From assembly GCA_007136405.1 (NCBI GenBank), contig SLHA01000103.1, positions 1 through 48,268 on the forward strand: 48,268 nt of DNA, read 5' to 3'. Below are positions 25,727 to 33,980 of the stretch, one piece after another. Origin of the DNA: Candidatus Latescibacterota bacterium. GTDB lineage: Bacteria; Latescibacterota; UBA2968; UBA8231. A model generated the notes under the pieces. That model did no database searches. It worked only from the letters and a program-made list of their open reading frames with translations, and was not told the DNA's origin. Within the stretch, counting starts at the first letter, position 1. Each line of letters opens with the position of its first letter. The translations under genes were made by a program, and so were the position numbers.

Positions 25727-26668
25727 TCATGTAACAACTCGCGTGCGCCTGATCAGGTTCGCATAACGCTGTTGGGGAAGGGAACGATATTCGATGGGAT
25801 ATGCTCTATCCACCCATCCTGCCGCTACCCGGTCGCCCCGCAGATTACGGCACCCATGGAAGCCGCCTTCGACATAGGCGATGTCGGTGTACCCGGCACC
25901 GGCCAGTATCCTGGCTGCGTGCAAAGCGCGCGACCCCACGCCACCACCGACCATCAGGTGGGTATTCCGCGGAAAGCAGGCGGTGACCACGTGCAGGAAG
26001 TCGGTATTCGGCACCAGCTGATCACGACCCAGGTTGTACAGCGGAATATTGACGGCTTTCTCGGGATGTCCACGGTCATATTCCTCCGGAGTCCGGACAT
26101 CGATGTAGACACTGGGATCCGGTCCGGTCATGGCCAGCCGGGCGGCATCGACATTCACCGTGGCAAAGGTGCCCGAATACACTTCATGATTGACCGGCGT
26201 GCCATCACGGGCAAACACTCCGGCCTGGGCCGCGCGATTCTCCTGAGCACGTGAACGAAGGTGCTCGAACCAGCAGCGGTATGAGCAGAACACGTGGCCC
26301 CGGCGTTCCAGAAATTGCGCGGTGCGGGGCCGTCCGCACACCAGACAGGATGAGCCGGCGGGCTCCTGGTGTCGTGCCGGCCGGGTGGCGACATCGATCA
26401 GCCGATTGGTATGGTATCCGCCGCGCCATCCGAGCAGCGTCAGTATTCCTGCCTGCAACAGGGAAGGCGCCAGCAGCAGAGCGCAGATCAGGCTGATCCA
26501 GAAGCACAGACAGTGCGGACATGAAAACAAGACGGCCATGACGGACGAACGGGCATGCAAGCGATCCCGCAGAGGGGCGCAGACACGACTGAGCCGCAGG
26601 AAACGAGTCAACCCTGCCGCCATGGCCACGGTTACGAGCAGTTGAGGAAACACAAACATGAGCGCCAT
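25727..26668 (-). CDS. membrane protein with DUF1360-like and rhodanese-like domains
   Basis: This protein of about 313 residues has an N-terminal membrane part ('MALMFVFPQLLVTVAMAAG') with 'CPHCLCFWISLICALLL', which recalls DUF1360 (CPxCLGFW). A Cys-rich segment 'CLVCGRPRTAQFL...FCSYRCW' may bind zinc. A rhodanese domain starts at 'VYIDVRTPEEYDRGHPEKAV'. In the usual active-site position (Cys-x-x-G-x-R/S) this protein has 'VGGGVGSRALHAA', so the catalytic Cys is missing. It would not transfer sulfur by the usual mechanism. The start at 26668 or 26659 is uncertain, as neither has a good ribosome site. The longer upstream frame consists of repeat sequence. Confidence 0.65.
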   Translation of the reverse strand: MALMFVFPQLLVTVAMAAGLTRFLRLSRVCAPLRDRLHARSSVMAVLFSCPHCLCFWISLICALLLAPSLLQAGILTLLGWRGGYHTNRLIDVATRPARHQEPAGSSCLVCGRPRTAQFLERRGHVFCSYRCWFEHLRSRAQENRAAQAGVFARDGTPVNHEVYSGTFATVNVDAARLAMTGPDPSVYIDVRTPEEYDRGHPEKAVNIPLYNLGRDQLVPNTDFLHVVTACFPRNTHLMVGGGVGSRALHAARILAGAGYTDIAYVEGGFHGCRNLRGDRVAAGWVDRAYPIEYRSLPQQRYANLIRRTRVVT

Positions 26669-26802
26669 CCATCCGGTCAGAAGACATGAACGCGCGGTGG
26701 TGCTGACCGCATGACCGTAACGCCTGCACCAGCGCCTGTACCGAGGTACAGGCGCGGTCTCCAGGGGCGCATATCCCGCGTGGCGTAAGGACGCGAGGAC
26801 AG

Positions 26803-26936
26803 GCGCATGGCCTGCGTAGCGCATGGCCTGCGTGGCGTACATCAAGCGCGTGGCGGATATGCCGCGTGTTAAGGACACTTGGCAGGCGCCCATCTGGCCT
26901 GCGAGGCGCATGGCCTGCGTGGCGCATGGCCTGCGT
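26803..26936. repeat. two clusters of a 16-bp repeat
   Basis: GCGCATGGCCTGCGTG-like 16-base units occur twice at 26803-26834 and twice at 26905-26936. They lie upstream of the rhodanese-like gene, inside an 804-base gap (26669-27472). The translated frames are repetitive and not credible proteins. Confidence 0.75.
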
Positions 26937-27040
26937 GGCGCACGCCCGGTCGCAGCATCTGTCCTGGAGCAAATGTATACCGCGACGACCGTAACACAAG
27001 CGAGGTGTCAAGGCCCGTTCAGGGAATGCCGGAGTGGGGT

Positions 27041-27140
27041 TGCGCATACCAGAGCGTGGTTGCGCATGCTGGTGCGTTGATGCGCATGCTGGTGCGTTGA
27101 TGCGCATGCTGGTGCGTTGATGGGCATGAAGGTGCGTGCC
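27041..27140. repeat. five-unit 20-bp tandem repeat
   Basis: TGCGCATGCTGGTGCGTTGA occurs three times exactly (27061-27080, 27081-27100, 27101-27120), flanked by degenerate units at 27041-27060 and 27121-27140. No spacers separate the units, so it is not a CRISPR array. The unit shares GCGCATG with the 16-bp repeat 100-240 bases upstream. Confidence 0.9.
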
Positions 27141-27340
27141 TGGCGTGCCGGAGCCCGGCGTATGCCGGTGCCGTTGCGTACCTGGCGGCCGCGTGTTCCG
27201 GCGCTAGACGCTGGCGGGTACCTGGGCAAACTGGCGCGTGCCTGCTGTCGACTGGGTGAGCGCAGATCCATGTGGCGGCTGCTGACAGCAGGGAATACTG
27301 CTGCAGTGTAGGGGGCGGGCGGGGTTGGCGGTGCGCTTCA

Positions 27341-27369
27341 TTGACGCAGTATCTAGGTGACGCTATATT
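27341..27369 (+). promoter_or_regulatory. sigma70-type promoter of clpP
   Basis: TTGACG (27341-27346) and TATATT (27364-27369) are 17 bases apart. Transcription should start near 27377, upstream of both copies of the duplicated clpP start region. Confidence 0.65.
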
Positions 27370-27388
27370 CTGACTTTTCCAGGGAAAT

Positions 27389-27480
27389 CGCCCTGGCATA
27401 GCGGCTTTCGTAGAGCATAGCATGTCCGCCAGCGGCCACCGCCCTGGCATAGCGGCCTCAGGAGAGCATAGTATGTCCGA
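27389..27480 (+). repeat. 51-base duplication of the clpP start region
   Basis: CGCCCTGGCATAGCGGC followed by a GAGAGCATAG-like stretch and ATGTCCG occurs first at about 27389-27428 and again at about 27440-27479. The two ATGs (27422 and 27473) are 51 bases apart and in frame. The second copy has the better ribosome site (AGGAGAG against TAGAG). Initiation at the first ATG would add 17 residues. Confidence 0.8.
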
Positions 27481-28060
27481 GGAGCAAGAGGATCTGATCA
27501 AGAACCTGCAGGAAAAAGACCTGGAATATCGGCTGTTCAAAGCGCGCAAGATATTCCTGTGGACAGAGGTCATGGAGGATACCGCGCGTGCTCTGGTCAC
27601 GCGCCTGCTGACCCTGGATGTGGAAGATCCTGGCAAGGAAATCACCCTGTACATCAACAGCCCCGGCGGCACCATTCACGATGGCCTGGCCGTGTATGAC
27701 GCCATAGAAGCCATCAAGTCACCGGTGTGCACGGTGTGCGTGGGCATGGCGGCCAGCATGGGTGCGGTGTTGCTGGCCTGCGGCGCCAAGGGGCGGCGGT
27801 TCGCCTGGCCGCATGCGCGCGTCATGATCCATCAGCCGCACATCATGGGCACCATTACCGGCACAGCCACGGATCTGGACATACGGGCCCGGGAGACGCT
27901 GCGGTACCGTGAGGAGCTCAACCGCATACTGGGCGAAAAAACCGGCAAGGATCCCGAAAAAATCGCTCAGGACACGGACAGAGACTATTTCATGTCTGCC
28001 CGGGAGGCCTGTGAATACGGTTTGATCGATGCTGTGATCAACACCATAGGTCCGGAGTAG
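27473..28060 (+). CDS. clpP: ATP-dependent Clp protease proteolytic subunit ClpP
   Basis: This 195-residue serine protease forms the barrel chamber that degrades proteins fed by ClpX or ClpA. Catalytic residues by alignment are Ser95 ('GMAASMGAVLL'), His120 ('MIHQPH') and Asp171 ('DTDRDYF'). 'YINSPGG' (60-66) is the usual oxyanion-loop region. The chosen start has AGGAG 8-9 bases upstream. A first in-frame ATG at 27422 gives a 17-residue extension. No clpX, clpA or tig is adjacent. The gene stands alone with a good promoter. Confidence 0.95.
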   Translation: MSEEQEDLIKNLQEKDLEYRLFKARKIFLWTEVMEDTARALVTRLLTLDVEDPGKEITLYINSPGGTIHDGLAVYDAIEAIKSPVCTVCVGMAASMGAVLLACGAKGRRFAWPHARVMIHQPHIMGTITGTATDLDIRARETLRYREELNRILGEKTGKDPEKIAQDTDRDYFMSAREACEYGLIDAVINTIGPE

Positions 28061-28161
28061 GATCGGACCCCACCGCCTTGTCAGGTACCGCCCTACATGC
28101 AGGTATTCGTTGTGGGCGCAGGTGGTGTCGTAGGATCGGGCTCACCGCCTTGTCAGGTGCC
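28057..28161 (+). repeat. imperfect duplication across the clpP stop codon
   Basis: GTAGGATCGGACCCCACCGC and the following CTTGTCAGGTACC (28057-28089, including the TAG stop) recur at 28130-28161 with few changes (GTAGGATCGGGCTCACCGC, then CTTGTCAGGTGCC). The 73-base period fills the space to mutM. Confidence 0.75.
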
Positions 28162-28187
28162 AACCGGCGGGTGTGGCGCCGGTGCTG

Positions 28188-28997
28188 TCAACGCTGGCAT
28201 CTCCGGCAGAAGTAGGTGTTGCGTCCGGCCATTACCTCGCTTTCGATCGGTCGTTCGCAGACCAGGCAGTTGGCGCCGGCCCGGCCATAAACTGCGAGGT
28301 TCTGCTGAAAACGGCCGCCGCCGCCGTGCCCCTGGTAGTCGCTGATGGTGGTGCCCCCAGCCTGTATGGACTCGTTGAGAACGTCCCTGATCGCCTGCAC
28401 CAGGCGTTGGATGCGGCCGCGCCCAAGACGACCGGCCGGTGTGGAGGGCCGGATGCGGGCGCGGTGCAGCGCTTCGCTGGCATAGATGTTGCCCACGCCC
28501 GCGACGATGCGCGCATCCATGATCAGATTCTTGATGGGGCGCACGCGTCCTCGACACTGGCGCAGCAGATAGGCGGCATCGAACTGCTCTCCCAGCGGTT
28601 CTACGCCCAATTGGCTCAGGTGGGCACAGTCACTCAGCTCGGAGCGATTCAACACCATAACCATGCCAAAACGGCGCGGATCGGCGTAGACCAGCGGCGG
28701 ACCATCGTCCAGTTCGAACACGATGTGATCGTGAAGCTGGGTTTCCTCCCGGAACAACAGGTTTCCCGTCATCCCCAGATGCACCAGCAGCACTCTGCCG
28801 TCACTGAGATCCAGCAGCAAAAACTTGGCGCGACGACGGGCACCGGTGAACCGGCAACCGCGTAGCGACAGCAGGTGCGACGGTGCCGGTGTGGCCCGCA
28901 GGGACAGGCCGCTGGAGCGCACGTTTTCTATACGCTTGCCTACCAGATGCATCGCCATGGCGTGGCGCACGGTCTCCACTTCCGGGAGTTCAGGCAT
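28188..28997 (-). CDS. mutM: formamidopyrimidine-DNA glycosylase
   Basis: This 269-residue base-excision repair enzyme removes 8-oxoguanine and formamidopyrimidines and nicks the strand. The N-terminal 'MPELPEVETV' gives the catalytic Pro2 and Glu3. The helix-two-turn-helix part carries 'GVGNIYASEALHRARI'. The zinc finger is 'CLVCERPIESEVMAGRNTYF' followed by CRRC. GAGGAG precedes the ATG. The ends are normal for the family. It is convergent with clpP. Confidence 0.96.
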   Translation of the reverse strand: MPELPEVETVRHAMAMHLVGKRIENVRSSGLSLRATPAPSHLLSLRGCRFTGARRRAKFLLLDLSDGRVLLVHLGMTGNLLFREETQLHDHIVFELDDGPPLVYADPRRFGMVMVLNRSELSDCAHLSQLGVEPLGEQFDAAYLLRQCRGRVRPIKNLIMDARIVAGVGNIYASEALHRARIRPSTPAGRLGRGRIQRLVQAIRDVLNESIQAGGTTISDYQGHGGGGRFQQNLAVYGRAGANCLVCERPIESEVMAGRNTYFCRRCQR

Positions 28998-29201
28998 GGC
29001 TACTCCTCACTGGGGCCCGAAGGCCGATTGGGGTGCGCCGGGGTAACCTCGACACGGCGCCAGGGGTTCCGCAAGCGGCCGCGGGCGAAACTCGTCTCCG
29101 AAGACGGTTGTCTACGGAAACGCTTGTCCGCAGGGACGTCCCCGCGTAGGTTACTCGCCAGGCTTTTCATCCACCGATACCGTCTCATCAGGAGCACTGA
29201 C

Positions 29202-30500
29202 ATGGATCTGACCAGACAACCTGCCCGGCGCCCTTCCAATGCTTCCATAGCGGGGATCGTCGGCTTGGCCCGGATGACGGACAAGGCCCGGGCATACAAC
29301 GCCGAGTTGCTTGGTGAATTCAAGTACGGGGAAGACTCCGGTCTGGATGGCGAGGTTCTGGCATTCATCAACATGACTGCCGCGGAGTTCGCCCAGGCGG
29401 CCGAGGAGCTTACGGATGCGGAACTGGGGGACCGTGTCCTGGAACGCGCCCAGCTTTCGCCGGCCGAGATCGAAGCTTTCAACAAGGAACACCTGGAACG
29501 CGAGCCCCAGGACGAATTGCACCGGCGGCTGTTGCGGGAGCGGCTGGCTCGTTTTGCTCCCGGCCGCACCGATATCAAGACCGTGTTTGCGTCTATCGAA
29601 CTGGATGATTGGGGCTCTTTCCGGGATCTGGACCTCACCCGGCAACCTCCCCGGACACCCTATCTGCGCACGGTTGGCGGGGTTGTCGCCGCGGCCAGGA
29701 TGGCCGACAAGGCGCGAGCCACCCAGACCGGTACCAACGGAGCCTACAACTACGGTGATGAATCCGGAATAGACAAGCAGATTCTGGAGTTCTGGGGTAT
29801 CGGTCACCAGGAATTCATGGACGCGGCTTACGCCAACCCGAACGATGCGGAGCTGACCGAATGGGTCTGCGAACACACCCGGCGCACGCCACCGGAGATC
29901 GCCGCATTCAACGCGGCGTTGGCCTCCCGGGGACTGTATCCCCCCGTGCGCGAACGCTTCCTGGAACGTCGCGCCGAAATCTGTCATGAATCCGACGGGG
30001 TGGAAACCTGGTTCGATCTGATCGATATCGACGATCAGCAGAGCTTCGGTGTGGTCGATTTGACCCGACGGCCGCCGCGCTCGCCGTATGACCGGTCCAT
30101 CGGTGGCATCTACGCTCTGGCGCGACTGATCGACAAGGGAAGGGCACGCAATGCCGGCTTGCTGGGGTCATACTGGTATGGCGAGGATTCCGGCATCGAC
30201 CGGCGCGTACTGGCTTTTCTGGAACTGGACGCGGCAGCCTTTGCTGCTGCCGTGCAGGAGCATGACACGGATGCAGCGGTGGTGACCTGGCTTGGCGGCC
30301 GGCTGGACCGGCCTGACGCGGACAAGGACGATTTCAACCGCACCATGCACACTGCCGGTCCGGCGAACGAGCAGGAAAGGGTCTTCCTGCGCCGGGAGGT
30401 GGCCAAGCTCGATCCGTCCCGCAAGGAGATCCAAAGCTGGTGCGCATGGATGCTTCTGGACGATCGCATCACGTTTGCGCGCCTGAAGGCAGGCGTCTAA
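29202..30500 (+). CDS. three tandem DUF5069 domains
   Basis: This 432-residue protein is built from three copies of a DUF5069-like domain, starting near residues 1, 143 and 285. Each opens with 'DLTRQPARRP', 'DLTRQPPRTPYLRTVGG' or 'DLTRRPPRSPYDRSIGG', then 'LARMTDKARA'-type, 'GEFKYGEDSGLD'-type and 'FxxxD' segments. DUF5069 has no known activity and normally occurs once in a short protein of about 140 residues. The copies differ at many residues, so the fusion is old. The ATG at 29202 has AGGAG 8 bases upstream. A frame extended to 28875 is unsupported. It is cytosolic by composition. Confidence 0.85.
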   Translation: MDLTRQPARRPSNASIAGIVGLARMTDKARAYNAELLGEFKYGEDSGLDGEVLAFINMTAAEFAQAAEELTDAELGDRVLERAQLSPAEIEAFNKEHLEREPQDELHRRLLRERLARFAPGRTDIKTVFASIELDDWGSFRDLDLTRQPPRTPYLRTVGGVVAAARMADKARATQTGTNGAYNYGDESGIDKQILEFWGIGHQEFMDAAYANPNDAELTEWVCEHTRRTPPEIAAFNAALASRGLYPPVRERFLERRAEICHESDGVETWFDLIDIDDQQSFGVVDLTRRPPRSPYDRSIGGIYALARLIDKGRARNAGLLGSYWYGEDSGIDRRVLAFLELDAAAFAAAVQEHDTDAAVVTWLGGRLDRPDADKDDFNRTMHTAGPANEQERVFLRREVAKLDPSRKEIQSWCAWMLLDDRITFARLKAGV

Positions 30501-30584
30501 CCCTGTTCCCCGGGCTTGGTGCGGTGCCGGGGGGGGCGTCTGCCGGCGCCGGGTGCGGTGCGGAGGGCGCAACGGCGGGGCGGT

Positions 30585-31301
30585 TTACGGGCCCTGTGAA
30601 GCGGCGTGACCCACGGCCGAACCGGTGCTCCAGTACCCACCGGGTTGATGGCACGTTTCCTGTACGATGCGATCCTCTTCCAGCACGTAGGCACTGAGCT
30701 GATTGCCGTACACGCAGCCTGAATCCAGGCCGATCAGGTACGGGCGGTTCCGCGCGTCGCGCCGGACCACCAGACCTCCCGGTGCATCGTGCCCGAATAT
30801 CAGCGGTCGCGCTTCCGGCGTGTACGCTTCGTGCCAGCGCTTGCCGGTCGTTCCCCTGGCTGGAGGCCACAAGCGGATCGCCAGAAACTCGTCCCGCGAC
30901 GTGCCGCGGATGCCGTGTTCGGGATTGATTCCGGCATGCACCAGAACGAAGCGGTCTGCCTCGATGCAGAGCGGCCGTTCCTCCAGCCAGGGCAGCAGGC
31001 TGTCCGCAACCGGTGCCAGCGCAGTGAGGACGCGCCGGTGATCGGCTTGCTCACAGGCGGGCTGCCGGCCGGCGCACCAGTGGCGCAGGTGTTCCAGCAG
31101 TCGGGCGTCGTGGTTGCCCAGAACCATCTCCGCGCTACAGCGCTCGATGAGTTGCCAGACGCCGAGTGGATCCGGCCCCCGGGAAAAGGCGTCGCCGGTG
31201 AGCAACAGACGGTCGTTCTGCGGACGGAATTCCACCGCCTGCAACAGGGCGTCGAGTTCGGCCCTGCATCCGTGCACATCACCGACGAATATGGTGGCCA
31301 T
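30585..31301 (-). CDS. ApaH/PrpE-like metallophosphatase
   Basis: This 238-residue calcineurin-like phosphatase has 'VGDVHGC' (6-12), 'LTGDAFSRGPD' (35-45), 'LGNHDARL' (61-68), 'VLVHAGIN' and 'IFGHDAPGG', the five metal-binding blocks. It resembles symmetrical diadenosine tetraphosphatase and related protein phosphatases. In the second block ApaH itself reads GDLVARGP. The start at 31301 is preferred because GGAGG lies 6 bases upstream, while the ATG at 31307 touches it. Confidence 0.86.
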   Translation of the reverse strand: MATIFVGDVHGCRAELDALLQAVEFRPQNDRLLLTGDAFSRGPDPLGVWQLIERCSAEMVLGNHDARLLEHLRHWCAGRQPACEQADHRRVLTALAPVADSLLPWLEERPLCIEADRFVLVHAGINPEHGIRGTSRDEFLAIRLWPPARGTTGKRWHEAYTPEARPLIFGHDAPGGLVVRRDARNRPYLIGLDSGCVYGNQLSAYVLEEDRIVQETCHQPGGYWSTGSAVGHAASQGP

Positions 31302-31561
31302 CGGCATCCTCCGCTGGTTACGTGGTGTGAGACTGGATATCCTGGCGGCGACGGGGGCCCCGCGCCGCCATTGCCATGTCCCGTCGTGCGCATACCGGCA
31401 AGCGTCTTGGATTGCGTCCCGGCGCCGGATCTCATATCATACCCACCGCGCCGCCAGCCGCCATGGCAGCGCCGGATTTTCCGGTCCCCCGGGTGCGGGT
31501 GTTGCCTGCGGTAACGGCCTGTCAGCGATCTGCATTGGTGTCTATTCGACGCGGAGCTTGC

Positions 31562-32971
31562 ATGGGAGAAGTGGATCACAAGGCTCGGGAGGCACCTGCC
31601 GGCCGGTTGAAACAGGGTGCCGCATTCCATGTCATGGCCAAACCCAGCGGCCCGGTATGCAACCTGGACTGCCAGTACTGCTTTTACCTGGAAAAGGACA
31701 GATTGTACCCGGATCGGGCCCGTAACTGGCGCATGACGCCGGAAATCCAGGAACTCTACATCCGGCAATACATTGAAGCGCAGGATGTGCCTGTCGTCAA
31801 TTTCGCCTGGCAGGGGGGTGAGCCTACCCTGATGGGCGTGGATTTTTTTCGTCGTGTGGTGCAGTTGCAGCAGCGGTATGCCGGCGGCAAGACGATCACC
31901 AATGCCTTCCAGACCAACGGTGTGTTGCTGGATGATGAATGGGGCGAATTCCTGGCCGCCAACCAGTTTCTGGTCGGGCTCTCCATCGACGGACCGCAAC
32001 CCCTGCATGATCGATACCGGGTGGACAAACGCGGCAGGCCCAGCTTCGATCGGGTCTACGCGGGGCTGCAGATGCTCAGGAAGCACGGGGTGGAGTTCAA
32101 CACGCTCACCGTCGTACAGGCGGACAACGCCACCCAACCGCTCCAGGTGTATGAATTCCTGCGCGCCGAGGGCAGCGGGTTCATGCAGTTCATCCCCATC
32201 GTGGAGCGGTTGACGCCATCTCCCCGGGAAGACGGTCTGACGTTGATCGATCCATCCTTCGAGGGCGGGGCGCATGTGACCCGGTGGTCGGTCAGCCCGC
32301 AACAATACGGTCGTTTCCTCAACACCATCTTCGACCAATGGGTGCGGCGGGACGTGGGGCAGGTCTTCGTCCAGCTGTTCGACGTGGCATTGAGTGCCTG
32401 GGTGGGGCACCAGCCCAGTCTGTGCATCTTTGCGCCCACCTGCGGTAATGCCATGGTCATCGAGCACAACGGGGATCTCTACTCCTGCGATCATTTCGTG
32501 TATCCGGAGTACCGCCTGGGCAATATTGCCCAACAAGACATCCGCGAGCTGGCCGCCACACCGTTGCAGGTACGCTTCGGCCAGGACAAGCGCGACACGC
32601 TACCGCAGGTCTGCCGTGAGTGCGCGTACCTGTTCGCGTGCAATGGAGGCTGTCCCAAGCACCGGTTCGGGCCTGCGAACGATGGCAACAACCGGCTGAA
32701 TCACCTGTGCAGATCCTATCGGATGTTCTTCGGGCATGTGAGTCCGTACATTCGGATGATGGCGGATCTGCTGCAACAAGGCCGGCCGGCGGCACAGGTG
32801 ATGGAGTGGGTGCTGCACCAGGACCGGCGCCGTATCGCGGCGGCGGATTCCCGGCGGCCGGGTAGAAACGATCCGTGTCCCTGTCAGAGCGGCAGGAAAT
32901 ACAAGAACTGCTGTGGCCGCTCCAATCCGGCGGCCGCGGCATCGTCCAGAGGACGCGCCAACACCTCCTAA
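31562..32971 (+). CDS. anaerobic sulfatase-maturase-like radical SAM enzyme with SEC-C tail
   Basis: This 469-residue enzyme of the anSME family oxidises a Cys or Ser of a sulfatase to formylglycine. The radical SAM motif is 'CNLDCQYC' (Cys33, Cys37, Cys40), followed by 'WQGGEPTL', 'FQTNGVLL' and 'VGLSIDGP'. The auxiliary cluster regions are 'CGNAMVIEHNGDLYSCDHF' and 'CRECAYLFACNGGCPKHRF'. The C-terminus adds a SEC-C metal motif ('NDPCPCQSGRKYKNCCG'). GGAG precedes the ATG. No sulfatase is in the window. With the next two genes it forms a probable sugar-related run. Another Cys-containing target is possible. Confidence 0.9.
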   Translation: MGEVDHKAREAPAGRLKQGAAFHVMAKPSGPVCNLDCQYCFYLEKDRLYPDRARNWRMTPEIQELYIRQYIEAQDVPVVNFAWQGGEPTLMGVDFFRRVVQLQQRYAGGKTITNAFQTNGVLLDDEWGEFLAANQFLVGLSIDGPQPLHDRYRVDKRGRPSFDRVYAGLQMLRKHGVEFNTLTVVQADNATQPLQVYEFLRAEGSGFMQFIPIVERLTPSPREDGLTLIDPSFEGGAHVTRWSVSPQQYGRFLNTIFDQWVRRDVGQVFVQLFDVALSAWVGHQPSLCIFAPTCGNAMVIEHNGDLYSCDHFVYPEYRLGNIAQQDIRELAATPLQVRFGQDKRDTLPQVCRECAYLFACNGGCPKHRFGPANDGNNRLNHLCRSYRMFFGHVSPYIRMMADLLQQGRPAAQVMEWVLHQDRRRIAAADSRRPGRNDPCPCQSGRKYKNCCGRSNPAAAASSRGRANTS

Positions 32972-32989
32972 CGAAGGACGGGAATCGCC

Positions 32990-33892
32990 ATGATCGAGAT
33001 TACCTTGCAACCGCAGGACAGCAAGGCGGTAGTCACCGTTGATGGCCGGTTGTTTACCGAATACCGCTACGGGCACTACGTCTGCCGCCCCTTTTTCTAC
33101 CCGGTTCTGACCCCGGACGGACAGCGTCTGACGCGCGGCTTCCCGGTGGACGACATAGACGGCGAAAGACAGGACCATCCGCACCATCGCAGTATCTACA
33201 CGGCCCACGGGTTGGTCAACGGGTACAACCTGTGGGATGAGGGCCTCGGTCACGGCGCCATGCTGCAACGCGGCGAGCCCACCGTGGGGGTGGCGGAAGA
33301 ACGGGCCGTCATCGACGGCACAGTGGACTGGTTCGGGCCGGAGGGCCAGAAACTGCTGGAGGAATGGCGTTGGTACCAAATCGGCGTGGAAGGGGATATG
33401 CGCGTCCTGGATCAGCGCAGCGAGTTTCGTGCCCTGTACGGTGACGTGGTCTTCGGAGACACCAAGGAGGGCGGTCTGTTCGCCATTCGGGTTCCTACAA
33501 GCATGGACGCGAAAGACCAGGGACGCATAGAGAATTCCGTCGGCGATGTCTATGACAGCGGTGCCGGCGAGGAAACGACCTGGGGCAAGCAGGCGGCCTG
33601 GGTGGACTATTCCGGACCGGTGGCCAATGGCGATCAGTGGGGGCACACGGTAGTCGATCATCAGGCCAATCCGCGGCATCCCACCTACTGGCACGTGCGC
33701 GGCTACGGTCTGTTCACGGCCAACCCCTTCGGCGTGCACGATTTCAAAGGGGACGACAGCATCGACGCGAGCATGACCATCGCCGGCGGGGATTCGGCGG
33801 TGTTCCGTTACCGTCTGATCATCCATCCGGGGCGCGGTGTGGACGCGGAACCGCGCATCAAAGAGTTGATCGAGGAGTTCCAGGAATCCTGA
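32990..33892 (+). CDS. PmoA/DUF6807-family protein
   Basis: This 300-residue protein is of the family labelled PmoA or DUF6807, common in carbohydrate loci of Planctomycetes and relatives (recalled). Visible motifs are 'YGHYVCRPFFYPVLTPDG' near the start, 'DHPHHRSIYTAHG' (62-74) and 'WVDYSGPVANGDQWG'. Despite the name it is not a methane monooxygenase. The function is unknown; a sugar or glycoside role is guessed from context. It begins 18 bases after the maturase gene, with AAGGACGGG as ribosome site, so one transcript is likely. Confidence 0.83.
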   Translation: MIEITLQPQDSKAVVTVDGRLFTEYRYGHYVCRPFFYPVLTPDGQRLTRGFPVDDIDGERQDHPHHRSIYTAHGLVNGYNLWDEGLGHGAMLQRGEPTVGVAEERAVIDGTVDWFGPEGQKLLEEWRWYQIGVEGDMRVLDQRSEFRALYGDVVFGDTKEGGLFAIRVPTSMDAKDQGRIENSVGDVYDSGAGEETTWGKQAAWVDYSGPVANGDQWGHTVVDHQANPRHPTYWHVRGYGLFTANPFGVHDFKGDDSIDASMTIAGGDSAVFRYRLIIHPGRGVDAEPRIKELIEEFQES

Positions 33893-33980
33893 CACGGTAA
33901 CCGGCCGCCGCTGACCCGCCCCGGGCGCGGACGCCGGCGGCGGGGCCGTGGATCGCACACTCACGCATTGGAGCCAGACC

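Noticed and set aside
27041..27140. CRISPR array
   Set aside because: The 20-base units are directly adjacent without unique spacers and there are no cas genes.
30800..32536. 578-codon minus-strand open frame
   Set aside because: It lies over the sulfatase-maturase homologue and the phosphatase gene, which both have clear motifs. No protein-like domain is seen in it.
32990..33892. Methane monooxygenase subunit PmoA
   Set aside because: The family name is historical; the protein has no membrane helices and carries DUF6807-type motifs.
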